A DNA stretch of 64,000 bases, taken from the NCBI GenBank assembly GCA_001683985.1, contig MAEO01000208.1, forward strand, positions 1 to 64,000, written 5' to 3'. This DNA comes from Smithella sp. M82 (GTDB lineage Bacteria; Desulfobacterota; Syntrophia; Syntrophales; Smithellaceae). The stretch's first letter is position 1; the number at the start of each line of letters is the position of its first letter. Positions 18,396-26,927 of the stretch are shown one piece after another. The position numbers were made by a program, and so were the translations under genes. Below the pieces are notes generated by a model. It was not told the DNA's origin. It saw only the letters and a program-made list of their open reading frames with translations, and ran no database searches.

Positions 18396-19077
18396 GGTTC
18401 CTCGGAATTACACTTGTAGAATAAAATGCCCGTTTTCTCTGTCCGGTATGCATATCGGGATTCTCTGTTTCCACCCACAGAGTGATGTCTATTCTGGCAA
18501 TATTCGGAATCCCTGCCGGTAATGATGAAGCCGCTATTTCCGTTCCCAGTGCGTTGAAATACCGGAAAACCGGAACTGCAACGGTATTAATTACACGAAC
18601 CGCCCGGGGGTTGCCCGGCAGATCTCCCAAAAAAGGCTGATTACCGCTTGTACAATTGGTTGAACGGCTGATATATTGGTTGTTCGCATCATAATTATAA
18701 TTGATTACTTCGTTGGCGAAATCGCCGATACTGGAGCTTCCGTCAAGGTTCATCTCGATTGTAAGGGAGGAATCCGTCGCCGCCTGAATACCTTTATAGC
18801 TCTGATTGGTGGAAGCAGTGCAGGTGCCGGAAGATACCCAGAAGTTGCCGCCTTCGAAATCGGGCCGGGGATTGTATGAGGCCATCTGGATTTCCATGGA
18901 CATCATTTCCAGGGCCGTGCGGGCATCCTGATAAGCCGCAACTCTTCTTTCAATGGTAAAAGTGGATTTCTGTCCCATATTAACCAGTGAATAAATTGCC
19001 GAGAGGATTATAAGTCCCAAAACAAGTGCGATTAAAATTTCCACTAATGTATAGCCTTTCTTGTTTTTCATATACAT
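18379..19077 (-). CDS. pilW: PilW-like minor pilin
   Basis: A 232-residue prepilin with a short basic leader, cleaved at KKG|YTLVEILIALVLGLIILSAIYSL, and Glu5 present. The body includes the PilW-like helix region ERRVAAYQDARTALEMMSMEIQMASYNP and later beta-strands with two Cys (CTASTN...SRSTNCTSG) that may form a disulfide. PilW is one of the minor pilins of the priming complex. It overlaps pilV by 10 bp and pilX by 17 bp, so the whole set is co-translated. Length and order fit PilV-PilW-PilX operons of Pseudomonas and deltaproteobacteria. Confidence 0.88.
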   Translation of the reverse strand: MYMKNKKGYTLVEILIALVLGLIILSAIYSLVNMGQKSTFTIERRVAAYQDARTALEMMSMEIQMASYNPRPDFEGGNFWVSSGTCTASTNQSYKGIQAATDSSLTIEMNLDGSSSIGDFANEVINYNYDANNQYISRSTNCTSGNQPFLGDLPGNPRAVRVINTVAVPVFRYFNALGTEIAASSLPAGIPNIARIDITLWVETENPDMHTGQRKRAFYSTSVIPRNHVIIK

Positions 19078-19505
19078 CCAAAACGAAAAGATTCCTGTCT
19101 TGTAACGATGATGTTATCTGTAATGCCTCTTGTATTGACAGGCGGCCAGGTTACCGTTACTGTAACTTTCCATGTATTTGCCCTGCCGGTAACAGCGCTT
19201 ATAACAGTCTGAATATTAAAACTTAAATCACCTGACTGAGCCGTTTGCTGATCGCTGGAATACACCACTTCATTAAATGTTCCCGTCGTTACCGTATTGC
19301 ACGGATTCATAATCCAAATCTCATTGGTCATGATTTCATTATTGAGTATCATAATTGCCCGTCCCAGATAATCAGTATGTGCGCTGGTTTTCCACGAAGT
19401 TGGCTGCAGGGACATAAAAGCAATCAGACCGACAGAAACAAGCAATACTGCAATAATCGGTTCGACCAGGGATATTCCCTTATTTTTACATATTATATTG
19501 TACAT
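19068..19505 (-). CDS. pilV: PilV-like minor pilin
   Basis: A 145-residue prepilin with the cleavage region KG|ISLVEPIIAVLLVSVGLIAFMSLQ, Glu5 retained and a Pro next to it. The family usually has a start similar to 'SLIEVLVALLVLSVGLLGLAGLQ', which this resembles. Two cysteines occur in the body (MNPCNTV, FRFGCI). It overlaps fimT by 20 bp and pilW by 10 bp. It should act in the type IV pilus initiation complex in the inner membrane and periplasm. Confidence 0.87.
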   Translation of the reverse strand: MYNIICKNKGISLVEPIIAVLLVSVGLIAFMSLQPTSWKTSAHTDYLGRAIMILNNEIMTNEIWIMNPCNTVTTGTFNEVVYSSDQQTAQSGDLSFNIQTVISAVTGRANTWKVTVTVTWPPVNTRGITDNIIVTRQESFRFGCI

Positions 19506-19950
19506 ACGTTCTCGCCGTTATTTGTACAGTAATAGTAGCAGTGGATCCCGCTAAGTTTGTTAAAACTAAATTTCCCATTGTTGCCGTTCCACGTCTTTGA
19601 AAACTGACAATGGAACCACTATTAAAATTGACGCTGCTGAAGGAAATGCCTTTTCCGAAAGATGTTAACGACTTTGTCCAAATTGTATTTCCGGTATCGG
19701 TTCGCGAGAGAGCGTAATTGTTATCGGCCACGTTGAAAATGAGACGATAGGCATTAAGATTTTCCTCAATAGCCCGTTGCCTTGTATTGAAAATATCAGC
19801 CATGACTTCCCTGGCAGCTGTTCGCAGGTTGATATTGTTTGAATAATTCTGCCAGGCCGGAATGGCAAAAGTCGAGATGATTGTCATCAAGACGATGACG
19901 ATAAGGACTTCGACTAAGGTATACCCGTTTTGAATGCTTGTTCTTTTCAT
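19486..19950 (-). CDS. fimT: FimT/FimU (GspH)-like minor pilin, first gene of operon
   Basis: A 154-residue pseudopilin. The leader MKRTSIQNG is followed by YTLVEVLIVIVLMTIISTFAIPAW, with Glu5 and the Pro22 kink. The motif LRTAAREVMADIFNTRQRAIEENL matches the helix that follows in GspH/FimT proteins. The C-terminal half is beta-rich with FQRRGTATMGNLVLTN, close to the 'F...G' GspH signature. FimT members can bind DNA for uptake in competent species, which is not testable here. Upstream, the leader RNA carries a c-di-GMP riboswitch, so this gene and the four behind it are expected to be controlled together. Confidence 0.87.
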   Translation of the reverse strand: MKRTSIQNGYTLVEVLIVIVLMTIISTFAIPAWQNYSNNINLRTAAREVMADIFNTRQRAIEENLNAYRLIFNVADNNYALSRTDTGNTIWTKSLTSFGKGISFSSVNFNSGSIVSFQRRGTATMGNLVLTNLAGSTATITVQITARTYVQYNM

Positions 19951-20087
19951 ACTGTCCTTTCACTTCTGCAGACTACAGGAAAATTCTTTGACCTGCAACG
20001 CATAAAAAGCCTACATTCATTTTTTTTGTCTTAAATTGTTTGAGAAGGGGTATCCAGATATGCAAGACTGCTTAATTCAATTAAGTA

Positions 20088-20190
20088 GAGATGCCCGGCT
20101 GTTCTGCCACCCTATCTCACAATTAAGACTTAGGCCAGTAACTTTGCGTCCCGTCTTTTCAGTACGGTTTGCCTTTATCAGGCTTTCAAC
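20088..20190 (-). ncRNA. GEMM-I (c-di-GMP-I) riboswitch
   Basis: Read on the minus strand from about 20190, the RNA has the GEMM-I core in order: AAAGGCAAACC, a GAAA-type tetraloop arm (GTACTGAAAAGACGG), GGGACGCAAAG, a short arm closed by GGCCTAA, then a second hairpin GGTGGCAGAACAGCC and the 3' closing GGGC. These are the conserved nucleotides that bind cyclic di-GMP. By alignment with the Vibrio Vc2 aptamer the base equivalent to G20 is G, which favours c-di-GMP over cGAMP; this alignment was made by eye. It lies about 140 bases before fimT. A perfect CTTAATT-G-AATTAAG hairpin (20069-20085) follows and might be part of the switch. Confidence 0.88.
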
Positions 20191-20426
20191 TATATTTTAA
20201 TTAATAAAATGCCAAAGTCAAGAGATATTTTAAAATAAATCAATAATTATTGGTTAATTATGATATTTTAAACTGGTAAAAAATGGTCCATGATTCAAAC
20301 GGAAACATGCAAAATTATTGACTTTAAAAATATTAATGATGAAAATATGCTGAAATTATTGATAAATCATCATTGCTGTTAATTATTTACTTAATAAAGT
20401 AACTGAATTTTCTATGTATTTTATGA
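20191..20426. other. AT-rich gene-free region
   Basis: No gene is visible between the riboswitch and the usher remnant. It should contain the minor-pilin operon promoter (minus strand). AT-rich direct-repeat-like runs (AAATTATTGA...) occur around 20312-20365, but no clear -35/-10 pair was identified. Confidence 0.4.
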
Positions 20427-21029
20427 ATTTCTGATAGTATTTTTCATAATATTCCGATAGATTACAGTATATCCGACGTTAATAAAACCATTTCTCCGTC
20501 GCTACGGAGCGGCTCCTGCGTTTACTTTGATGTACGACAGATACGGGCGCTTACGGGAACATTTATGCAAAAAGAAGGTAGGAAAGAACCACTGGAATTT
20601 GTCGAGATATCCCTGAAGGCAGCTGAGAAGAATTTGGCGTATCCCACCGGAAAAGGCGGGGAGTTTTACATTGAAAATAGTTTATCTGTGGATACCGACA
20701 CAGATGGTTCCGATAACCAACATAATCAGAGTTGTAGCGCTATCGCAAATTTGAGGAAATCTGGTGGAAATACAATTTTGCCAGGCATTTATAGAGCTAC
20801 AGTGGAATATGAAGGTGGTAAGTGCGAGTTTAACGTTACCTTTCCCAATAAAGAAGAAGCGATTATTGATCGGGGAGAAATTCAGTGTGTTGTTTCACAA
20901 GCTTCTATGTCGAAGTATTCTATACAAATGCCGGAAGGGAATAATAATCAGCCCGGAAAGGCTCAATCTGTTAACGAAGAGAAACAGACAGTGAAGATGT
21001 TTCTTTTTGCTTTTCCTGATGCTGAATAA
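20427..21029 (+). pseudogene. C-terminal remnant of a fimbrial outer-membrane usher
   Basis: An uninterrupted frame follows a TGA at 20424. It reads NIPIDYSISDVNKTISPSLR, SGSCVYFDV, ALTGTFMQKEGRKEPLEFVEISL, then GEFYIENSL, LPGIYRATVEYEGGKCEFNVTFP and ends near GEIQCV. This order matches the C-terminal two beta-domains of FimD/PapC-type ushers (P-x-x-x-SG...V-x-F; G-x-F...; G-x-Y-x-A-x-V...G-x-C-x-F). The ~600-residue barrel and plug of an usher are absent upstream. An ATG at 20565 would give a 154-residue protein, but it lacks a convincing ribosome-binding site. No chaperone or subunit gene is nearby. Identification rests on pattern similarity; the fragment is unlikely to work. Confidence 0.55.
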
Positions 21030-21071
21030 GTAATCTAATCTTTACGTAAAAGTGAATCAGTGTTTTTTGAA

Positions 21072-21527
21072 TTAATCGCTAATACGGGTATAAGTTTTCC
21101 AGCCTTCTTTCATGCCAACCTGTTTATACATCACACGCATTTGATTGTTGGGAAATTTTAAATAGTACTGGTAACTTCCTTTTTTGATTTTCCGGACATC
21201 CACTTTCGATGGTTCCTTTCCTTTCCATTCGCTGTTTAGGGTGATGGAACGTGCATACGTGTCGTATGAAATAAGTTGTTTGTTGTCTACTTTAAACTTG
21301 CCTTTAATTTCTTCGACGGCCACGTTATTATTAAAATTTGTTGCCTCAAAAGTGCCATCGGAATTGTAACGTGCTCTTTGCTTAGCCAGAAACGGTTGTC
21401 CTCCGTAATCAAGTTTGAACTCGATTTCATAAAGACCGGGATTTATCGAAGGCAGATCCTTATCGCCACAGGATATGAATGTTAAAAATGTAACGATGAT
21501 TAAGAAGCAATATAACATTTTTTTCAT
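21072..21527 (-). CDS. Hypothetical lipoprotein
   Basis: A 151-residue protein with a lipoprotein signal: MKKMLYCFLIIVTFLTFISC, the lipobox being FISC with Cys20, followed by GDKD. The rest (INPGLYEIEFKLDYGGQPFLAKQRARYNSDGTFEA...) has alternating hydrophobic and charged residues and looks like an all-beta fold, perhaps a lipocalin-like sandwich. No family was recognised. The Asp at +3 after Cys does not decide inner versus outer membrane here. It is monocistronic, divergent from thiN, and has no informative neighbours. Confidence 0.7.
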   Translation of the reverse strand: MKKMLYCFLIIVTFLTFISCGDKDLPSINPGLYEIEFKLDYGGQPFLAKQRARYNSDGTFEATNFNNNVAVEEIKGKFKVDNKQLISYDTYARSITLNSEWKGKEPSKVDVRKIKKGSYQYYLKFPNNQMRVMYKQVGMKEGWKTYTRISD

Positions 21528-21734
21528 AGATATTTCGCTCCCTTGAAAGTACTACATTAATGCGCGCTAAAAAAAACAAACAAATGTATATTTGTCAAGA
21601 AGTAATTCGGAAGTAATTAAACAAATTGCTTTTTGCCGGTTAATGTAATAAATTTTTCTATAATTAAAAAAATTGATCCAGGCAATATAAGGCAGTTATG
21701 TTCCAAATAACTATTTTTATTTAAGGAAATTCTT

Positions 21735-22406
21735 GTGTGTCAAACGGTAATCATAGTTAGCGGCGGCCGTCTGGTTGATCCTGTATTTTTTAATAAGAAG
21801 ATTGCGGGAATGAAGAACAGACTGGTTATTTGCTGCGATGGCGGGGCTCGTAATTTTCAGTATCTGGGAATTAAACCCGACGTGGTGATCGGTGATATGG
21901 ATTCGATTGACCCTGTTCAACTGGAGAATTACTCTGCACAGGGAATAAAAATTATAAAATATTCGGCGAATAAAGATTTTACCGATACGGAACTGGCGCT
22001 CGACTATGCTCTGAAGTTTAATCCTGAAGAAGTATTTATCTGGGGCGCGCTGGGTGGCAGACTTGATCACACCCTGGCCAATGTGTTCTTGCTTTTTAAA
22101 GGACAGGAAAAAGGAATTAATACATATTTGGTTGACGAATATGGAGAAGCTTTTATACTTGATAAGAAAGCTGTTTTTATAAACGAAACAGGGAAAACAG
22201 TTTCTCTTCTTGCGCTCAGTCCTAAAGTTACAGGAATAACTCTCAGTGGTTTTCTTTATCCCCTGGAGAAGGGTACTTTGAAAATGGGTGAGACCCGCGG
22301 CGTTAGTAATATTGTTAATGAAGACCGTGCTGCTATTAGTGTACGGTCGGGGAAACTTCTTGTCATTGGATACCGGCAAAAGGATATTTTCCCGGAAGCG
22401 CTTTGA
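21735..22406 (+). CDS. thiN: Thiamine pyrophosphokinase
   Basis: A 223-residue enzyme transferring pyrophosphate from ATP to thiamine to give TPP. Family signatures are clear: the N-terminal VIICCDGGARN-type segment (here LVICCDGGARNFQYLGIKPDVVIGDMDSI), the KDFTDTELAL motif for substrate and Mg2+, and GALGGRLDHTLANVFLL. The C-terminal beta-domain shows GVSNIV. The start is a GTG at 21735 with AAGGA eight or so bases upstream. Only 3 bp separate it from thiD and a further ~40 bp from the ThiC-family gene, so a thiamine synthesis and salvage operon is likely. No TPP riboswitch is recognisable in the 200 bp leader. Confidence 0.92.
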   Translation: MCQTVIIVSGGRLVDPVFFNKKIAGMKNRLVICCDGGARNFQYLGIKPDVVIGDMDSIDPVQLENYSAQGIKIIKYSANKDFTDTELALDYALKFNPEEVFIWGALGGRLDHTLANVFLLFKGQEKGINTYLVDEYGEAFILDKKAVFINETGKTVSLLALSPKVTGITLSGFLYPLEKGTLKMGETRGVSNIVNEDRAAISVRSGKLLVIGYRQKDIFPEAL

Positions 22407-22409
22407 TTT

Positions 22410-23225
22410 ATGGAACCGGTTAAAGTATTATGTATAGGCGGTTCCGATTCCAGTGGAGGCGCTGGAATTCAGGCGGATTTAAAGGCTGTAAGCGCCTGCG
22501 GTTGCCATGGACTGAGTGTGATTACAGCAGTGACAGCGCAAAACTCCCATGGAGTTCAGCACATCCATCCCGTACCGCAAAAATTTATTTTGGCGCAATT
22601 GGATTCGGTGCTTAGCGACATCGGCGCCGATGCTGTAAAAACAGGAATGCTTTTGACAGGAGGAGCGGTTGACTCTGTTGTTAGGAAGGTAGAAGAATAT
22701 CGTCTGGAAAAATTGGTAGTTGACCCGGTAATGATTGCCAAGGGTGGGCGATCTTTAATGCAAGGTCGGGCCAGGGAAGCGCTTGTCAAAAAACTGCTGC
22801 CACAGACGTTTGTCCTGACACCGAATGTCCCCGAAGCGGAAGTTTTGGCACAGTGCAGAATTAGAACGGTTGCCGCGATGGAAAAAGCGGCTGTTGTAAT
22901 TCACAAATTGGGCGCCCAAAATGTGCTGATAAAAGGAGGGCACCTTCAGGGAAGTAAATGGTTGGGGGCGTACGATGTACTTTTTGACGGTGATCATTGT
23001 TATAAGTTTTCTTCTCCGTGGATTGATACACGTGATACTCATGGTACCGGATGCACTTATGCGTCGGCGCTGGCATCAGCTCTTGCGCAGGGGAAAAATA
23101 TTATTGATGCCGTTTGGCAGGCGAAAGATATGGTTACTGCAGCTATTAAAAATGGTTTAATTCTGGGCAAGGGATATGGGTCGGTCAACATTTTGGGGAA
23201 AATTATAACTAATAGGCGCGGATAA
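22410..23225 (+). CDS. thiD: HMP / HMP-phosphate kinase
   Basis: A 271-residue ribokinase-fold kinase that phosphorylates hydroxymethylpyrimidine and its monophosphate in thiamine synthesis. It opens with CIGGSDSSGGAGIQADLKA. It keeps VVDPVMIAKGG and ends with the anion-hole/catalytic motif DTRDTHGTGCTYASALAS, the Asp of GTGC-type kinases being replaced by Thr-Gly-Cys as is usual for ThiD. The length is normal. It starts 3 bp after thiN and precedes a ThiC-family gene that would make its substrate, so the three genes form a short pathway unit. Confidence 0.93.
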   Translation: MEPVKVLCIGGSDSSGGAGIQADLKAVSACGCHGLSVITAVTAQNSHGVQHIHPVPQKFILAQLDSVLSDIGADAVKTGMLLTGGAVDSVVRKVEEYRLEKLVVDPVMIAKGGRSLMQGRAREALVKKLLPQTFVLTPNVPEAEVLAQCRIRTVAAMEKAAVVIHKLGAQNVLIKGGHLQGSKWLGAYDVLFDGDHCYKFSSPWIDTRDTHGTGCTYASALASALAQGKNIIDAVWQAKDMVTAAIKNGLILGKGYGSVNILGKIITNRRG

Positions 23226-23268
23226 ATTTCGCGATTTGAGAAGTTGTTTTAATGCTTTGGAGGATGTC

Positions 23269-24540
23269 ATGACACAATTGGAAAAAGCCCGTAAAGGCTT
23301 AATTACTAAAGAAATGAAAATAGTGGCTAAAGAAGAAGGGGTGACACCCGAATATATACGCCGGGGGATCGCAAAAGGGACAATAGTTATTGTGCGCAAT
23401 GTAAAACATACAATCATCAAACCGTTGGCCATCGGGGAAGGCTTGCGCACCAAAGTAAATGCCAATATCGGCACTTCCAGGGATCATGTAGATTTCAATC
23501 TGGAACTGAAAAAACTTAAGGTTGCCATTGCTGCAGGCGCCGATGCGGTGATGGATCTTTCTACCGGCGGAAATCTGGCCATGATTAGAAAAAAAATTAT
23601 GAGTAAGTCAAAAGTGGCAATAGGGACAGTGCCGATTTATCAGGCAGCGGTTAAGATGGTACAAAATCGTAAGGCAATATCGGAGATGACAGCCGAAGAT
23701 ATATTCGATGTCATCGAAGAGAACGGCAAAGACGGAGTTGATTTTATTACCGTTCACTGCGGCGTGACCGGAATGAGTGTTGCCGCTCTAAAAAAACAAA
23801 AAAGGGTTTTAGGAATTGTCAGTCGTGGCGGCGCTATGATTGCCAATTGGATGAATTGCAACAGGAAAGAAAATCCTTTATATGAGGAATATGATCGTCT
23901 TCTGGAAATAGCCCATCGCTATGATATGGTTTTGAGCCTCGGAGACGGACTGAGGCCGGGAGCTATAGATGACTCTACCGATCAGGCGCAATTGCAGGAA
24001 TTGATAATTTTGGGAAAACTGGCAGCCCGTGCCCGTACTGCGGGAGTTCAGGTAATAATCGAAGGTCCCGGACATGTTCCCTTAACTGAAATTGAGGCCA
24101 ATATCGGGTTGCAAAAGAAAATTTGTCAGGGTGCGCCATTTTATGTGCTTGGTCCTTTGCCTACTGATATTGCGCCCGGCTATGATCACATTACCTCTGC
24201 CATTGGCGGGGCGATTGCCGGAGCAGCCGGAGCCGATTTTCTCTGCTATGTGACTCCCGCCGAGCATTTACGACTGCCTACGCTGGCCGATGTTCATGAT
24301 GGAGTCATCGCCACACGAATCGCCGCGCATATAGCCGACATTGCCAAAGGCGTAAATAAAGCACGTGAGAAAGATAGAAAAATGTCCCAGTGCCGAAGTA
24401 ATTTTGATTGGCAGGGACAGGTAGATTTATCTATAGATCCATCCAAAACGGGTTCACTTTTAGAAAAAAGTAAGAGCGCCGGGGATGAGGGTTGCACTAT
24501 GTGCGGAGAATTGTGCGCCATCAAATTGGGGAAAAAATAA
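23269..24540 (+). CDS. thiC: ThiC-family radical SAM enzyme (HMP-P synthase, or BzaF-type)
   Basis: A 423-residue protein of the ThiC superfamily, which rearranges aminoimidazole ribotide by radical chemistry. The C-terminal cluster motif CTMCGELC (CX2CX4C) binds the [4Fe-4S]. GADAVMDLSTGGN, HCGVT, SLGDGLRPG, GPGHVPL, and CYVTPAEHL are family motifs. The long N-terminal extension of proteobacterial ThiC is missing, as in anaerobe ThiC and in the paralog BzaF, which makes 5-hydroxybenzimidazole for cobamides. The thiN-thiD context favours thiamine, yet BzaF cannot be excluded by eye. The ATG at 23269 is chosen because GGAGG precedes it by five bases; a frame extending to 23236 has no such site. 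Confidence 0.85.
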   Translation: MTQLEKARKGLITKEMKIVAKEEGVTPEYIRRGIAKGTIVIVRNVKHTIIKPLAIGEGLRTKVNANIGTSRDHVDFNLELKKLKVAIAAGADAVMDLSTGGNLAMIRKKIMSKSKVAIGTVPIYQAAVKMVQNRKAISEMTAEDIFDVIEENGKDGVDFITVHCGVTGMSVAALKKQKRVLGIVSRGGAMIANWMNCNRKENPLYEEYDRLLEIAHRYDMVLSLGDGLRPGAIDDSTDQAQLQELIILGKLAARARTAGVQVIIEGPGHVPLTEIEANIGLQKKICQGAPFYVLGPLPTDIAPGYDHITSAIGGAIAGAAGADFLCYVTPAEHLRLPTLADVHDGVIATRIAAHIADIAKGVNKAREKDRKMSQCRSNFDWQGQVDLSIDPSKTGSLLEKSKSAGDEGCTMCGELCAIKLGKK

Positions 24541-24619
24541 TTATCAATGCCTCCGCTTCGTCATTCTGTCGGGGGACGGAATCCAGGAACGTTTAATGAT
24601 TTTCGGCGGATAAAAAATA

Positions 24620-25954
24620 ATGGGAAACGACAATCGTCGGAATGCGGAAGCAGTCGTCCGTCTTTTGAAACAATCGGGTCATGAAGCTTATTTTGTCGGC
24701 GGTTGTGTGCGTGATTTTATCCTCGGCTCTGTTTCCGGCGATTACGATATTGTAACCTCGGCGCGTCCCGATGAAATAATTTCCCTGTTTCCCAACACCC
24801 TGGCCGTTGGAGCGAAATTCGGTGTTGTTGCCATTATTGCAGATAATTATCTTTACGAAGTCGCTACCTTTCGCGGAGATGATGTTTACGCAGACGGCAG
24901 ACATCCGTCTCGAATCTATTTTTCTTCAGCCAGAGAAGATGTGTTCCGGCGCGATTTCACAATCAACGGACTTTTAATGGATCCGGAATCAAATAAAATA
25001 ATTGATTATGTGGACGGTCGCGCCGACATTGAAAAAAAAATTATCCGCACAATTGGTGATCCCGAAAAGCGATTCAATGAAGATTTTCTGCGGATGTTGA
25101 GGGCCGTTCGTTTTGCCGCCAATCTTAATTTTACTATAGAACCGTTAACAATGCGGGCGATCAAGAATAATGCAACAAAAATAAAACAGATCAGCGCCGA
25201 ACGTATACGTGATGAACTCGGTAAGATTTTGACGCGTGGCGGCTCACGCGGCGGCTTTGAATTAATGGCGGAAACGGGCGTCTTGAAAGCAATTCTTCCT
25301 GAAGTTGATAAAATGAAAGGAGTGGAACAACCGCTTCGTTTTCATCCGGAAGGCGATGTCTGGCAGCACACATTGAGTATGCTGGAGTTGTTGCCTGAAA
25401 ACGGGGGAACCGGTGAAAATCTTTGCCTGGCCTGGAGCGTATTATTACATGATGTCGGTAAGGCTGCAACAAGAACTGAAGATGAAAATGGTGTGCATTT
25501 TTACGGACATGTTCGGCAGGGAGAAAAAATCGCTGACGATATAATGGAGCGGTTGAAATTTTCCAATGCACAAAAGGAAACAGTGCTTAATCTCATTCGC
25601 CATCATATGGTTTTTATGAATGTTCAGAAAATGCGTCCGGCCCGTCTCAAACGATTCTTACGTATGCCGGATTTTGGTTTGCATCTGGAGTTACACCGGC
25701 TGGATTGTCTTGCCAGTCACGGCATGCTGGATAATTATGAATTCTGTCAGGATCGGTTAAGATCTTTAAACCAGGACGATTTGCATCCTAAACGTTTGTT
25801 GACCGGTGATGATTTAATTGAAATGGGTTTTAAACCGGGAAAGATTATGGGGATGATTCTACTTGCTTTGGAAGAAGAACAGCTTGAAGGTAGAATTATG
25901 ACAACTAAAGAAGCCAGAGATTATGTCCGCAATAAATGGATGAAACCCACATGA
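24620..25954 (+). CDS. cca: CCA tRNA nucleotidyltransferase / poly(A) polymerase family with HD domain
   Basis: 444 residues. The nucleotidyltransferase head contains YFVGGCVRDFILG, the metal-binding GDYDIVTSA and the RRDFTINGLLMD motif, followed by the RNA-binding segment EDFLRMLRAVRFAANL. A C-terminal HD phosphohydrolase-like domain (HDVGKAAT, with HFYGHVRQGEKIA and RHHMVF) follows near 255-370. This layout is that of class II CCA-adding enzymes. In deltaproteobacteria A-adding and CC-adding activities may be split between paralogs, so exact specificity is open. Its last codons and stop (M-K-P-T-TGA) are supplied by the left end of repeat copy D, so the native C-terminus may have been altered by insertion. 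Confidence 0.9.
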   Translation: MGNDNRRNAEAVVRLLKQSGHEAYFVGGCVRDFILGSVSGDYDIVTSARPDEIISLFPNTLAVGAKFGVVAIIADNYLYEVATFRGDDVYADGRHPSRIYFSSAREDVFRRDFTINGLLMDPESNKIIDYVDGRADIEKKIIRTIGDPEKRFNEDFLRMLRAVRFAANLNFTIEPLTMRAIKNNATKIKQISAERIRDELGKILTRGGSRGGFELMAETGVLKAILPEVDKMKGVEQPLRFHPEGDVWQHTLSMLELLPENGGTGENLCLAWSVLLHDVGKAATRTEDENGVHFYGHVRQGEKIADDIMERLKFSNAQKETVLNLIRHHMVFMNVQKMRPARLKRFLRMPDFGLHLELHRLDCLASHGMLDNYEFCQDRLRSLNQDDLHPKRLLTGDDLIEMGFKPGKIMGMILLALEEEQLEGRIMTTKEARDYVRNKWMKPT

Positions 25955-26138
25955 CGGTATCCGTCACAAAGGAGCATGAAAATCCCCCCTCACCCCCCTT
26001 TAGAAAAGGGGGGAACTCAGGCCCTGCCCTCTTTGCCCAAGAGGGGAACTTCCCCCTTGAGAAAAGGGGGATGGAGGGGGATTTGATGGGGATAGTTTTT
26101 AAATAACAATATAAACAATAACTTAGATGTGTATTTTC
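25939..26138 (+). repeat. Dispersed hairpin-rich element, copy D (complete)
   Basis: A 200-bp copy with both conserved termini. The left end GATGAAACCCACATGACGG contains the palindrome TGACGG-TAT-CCGTCA at 25952-25966. The hairpin blocks of C-runs and G-runs occupy the middle. The right end is the reverse complement of ATACACATCTAAGTTATTGT followed by TTTTC. It lies exactly between cca, whose stop it provides, and the NlpC/P60 lipoprotein, whose leader it provides. Confidence 0.85.
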
Positions 26139-26147
26139 AGAGGAAAA

Positions 26148-26927
26148 ATGAGAAAATACAAACTGACCGCGCTCTTTATTCTTATTTCCTTGCTTGTATT
26201 ATCATGTTCTCATGCTCGCCGGACTGCACGTTGGGTACCACAGACTTGCCCGAAACCGGTGAGGCAAAAACCGGTGCTGGGTTTGATGGGCTATACAATT
26301 CAGGCGGGAGCGTTTAAAAAAGTGGAAAATGCGGTGCGTTTGACGGAAAGATTGAAAAATTATCACGGCCTCAATGCCACATATTTTCTTGCTTCGGACA
26401 AATTCTTTAAAGTCCGATTCGGTAATTTTGCGACAAAGGACTCGGCCGAAAAAAGAGCTCAAAGCCTGAAAGAAGCGAACATTATCGAAGAGTTTTATAT
26501 CGTACAGCCTGAAGATTATTCGGTTGCCGGACAAAAACGATACGGTACTGATTATTTGAGGGAATCTTTAGTGAAGACTGCAAAAGATTTCCTCGGTGTT
26601 CCTTATCTTTGGGGGGGCGCTTCTTCCGATGACGGATTTGATTGCAGCGGACTGACAATGACAGTGTACCAACTGAATGGTCTGAATCTTCCCCGTAATT
26701 CGCAAGAACAATTTAATACAGGTGATGCCGTAAATAAAAATGATTTGCAAAAAGGTGATCTGGTATTTTTCTCTTTAAAGGGCAGAAACAGCGTTTCTCA
26801 TGTCGGTATTTATATCGGAGATGGAAAATTTATTCATGCTTCATCTCAAGGCGGAAAAATCAAGGTTGATTCTCTATCTTCAAATTATTTCACAAATCGG
26901 TATATCGGCGGGAGAACTTATCTATAG
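26148..26927 (+). CDS. SPOR-NlpC/P60 lipoprotein (peptidoglycan endopeptidase)
   Basis: 259 residues. The lipoprotein signal ends in LLVLSC (Cys20 from the ATG at 26148). A SPOR domain lies near residues 48-125 (YTIQAGAFKKVENAVRLTERL...FKVRFGNFATKDSAEKRA), binding denuded glycan strands. An NlpC/P60 cysteine peptidase follows at about 140-258, with catalytic DCSGL, SHVGIYIG and the third polar residue in HASS. It would cut stem peptides of murein at the cell surface, perhaps at division. The ATG at 26148, five bases after AGAGGA, is preferred to the in-frame ATG at 26127, which lies inside repeat copy D and would spoil the signal peptide. Confidence 0.9.
   Translation: MRKYKLTALFILISLLVLSCSHARRTARWVPQTCPKPVRQKPVLGLMGYTIQAGAFKKVENAVRLTERLKNYHGLNATYFLASDKFFKVRFGNFATKDSAEKRAQSLKEANIIEEFYIVQPEDYSVAGQKRYGTDYLRESLVKTAKDFLGVPYLWGGASSDDGFDCSGLTMTVYQLNGLNLPRNSQEQFNTGDAVNKNDLQKGDLVFFSLKGRNSVSHVGIYIGDGKFIHASSQGGKIKVDSLSSNYFTNRYIGGRTYL

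Noticed and set aside
21528-21734. Possible TPP riboswitch before thiN
   Set aside because: The conserved THI elements (CTGAGA and ACCTGA types) are not present.
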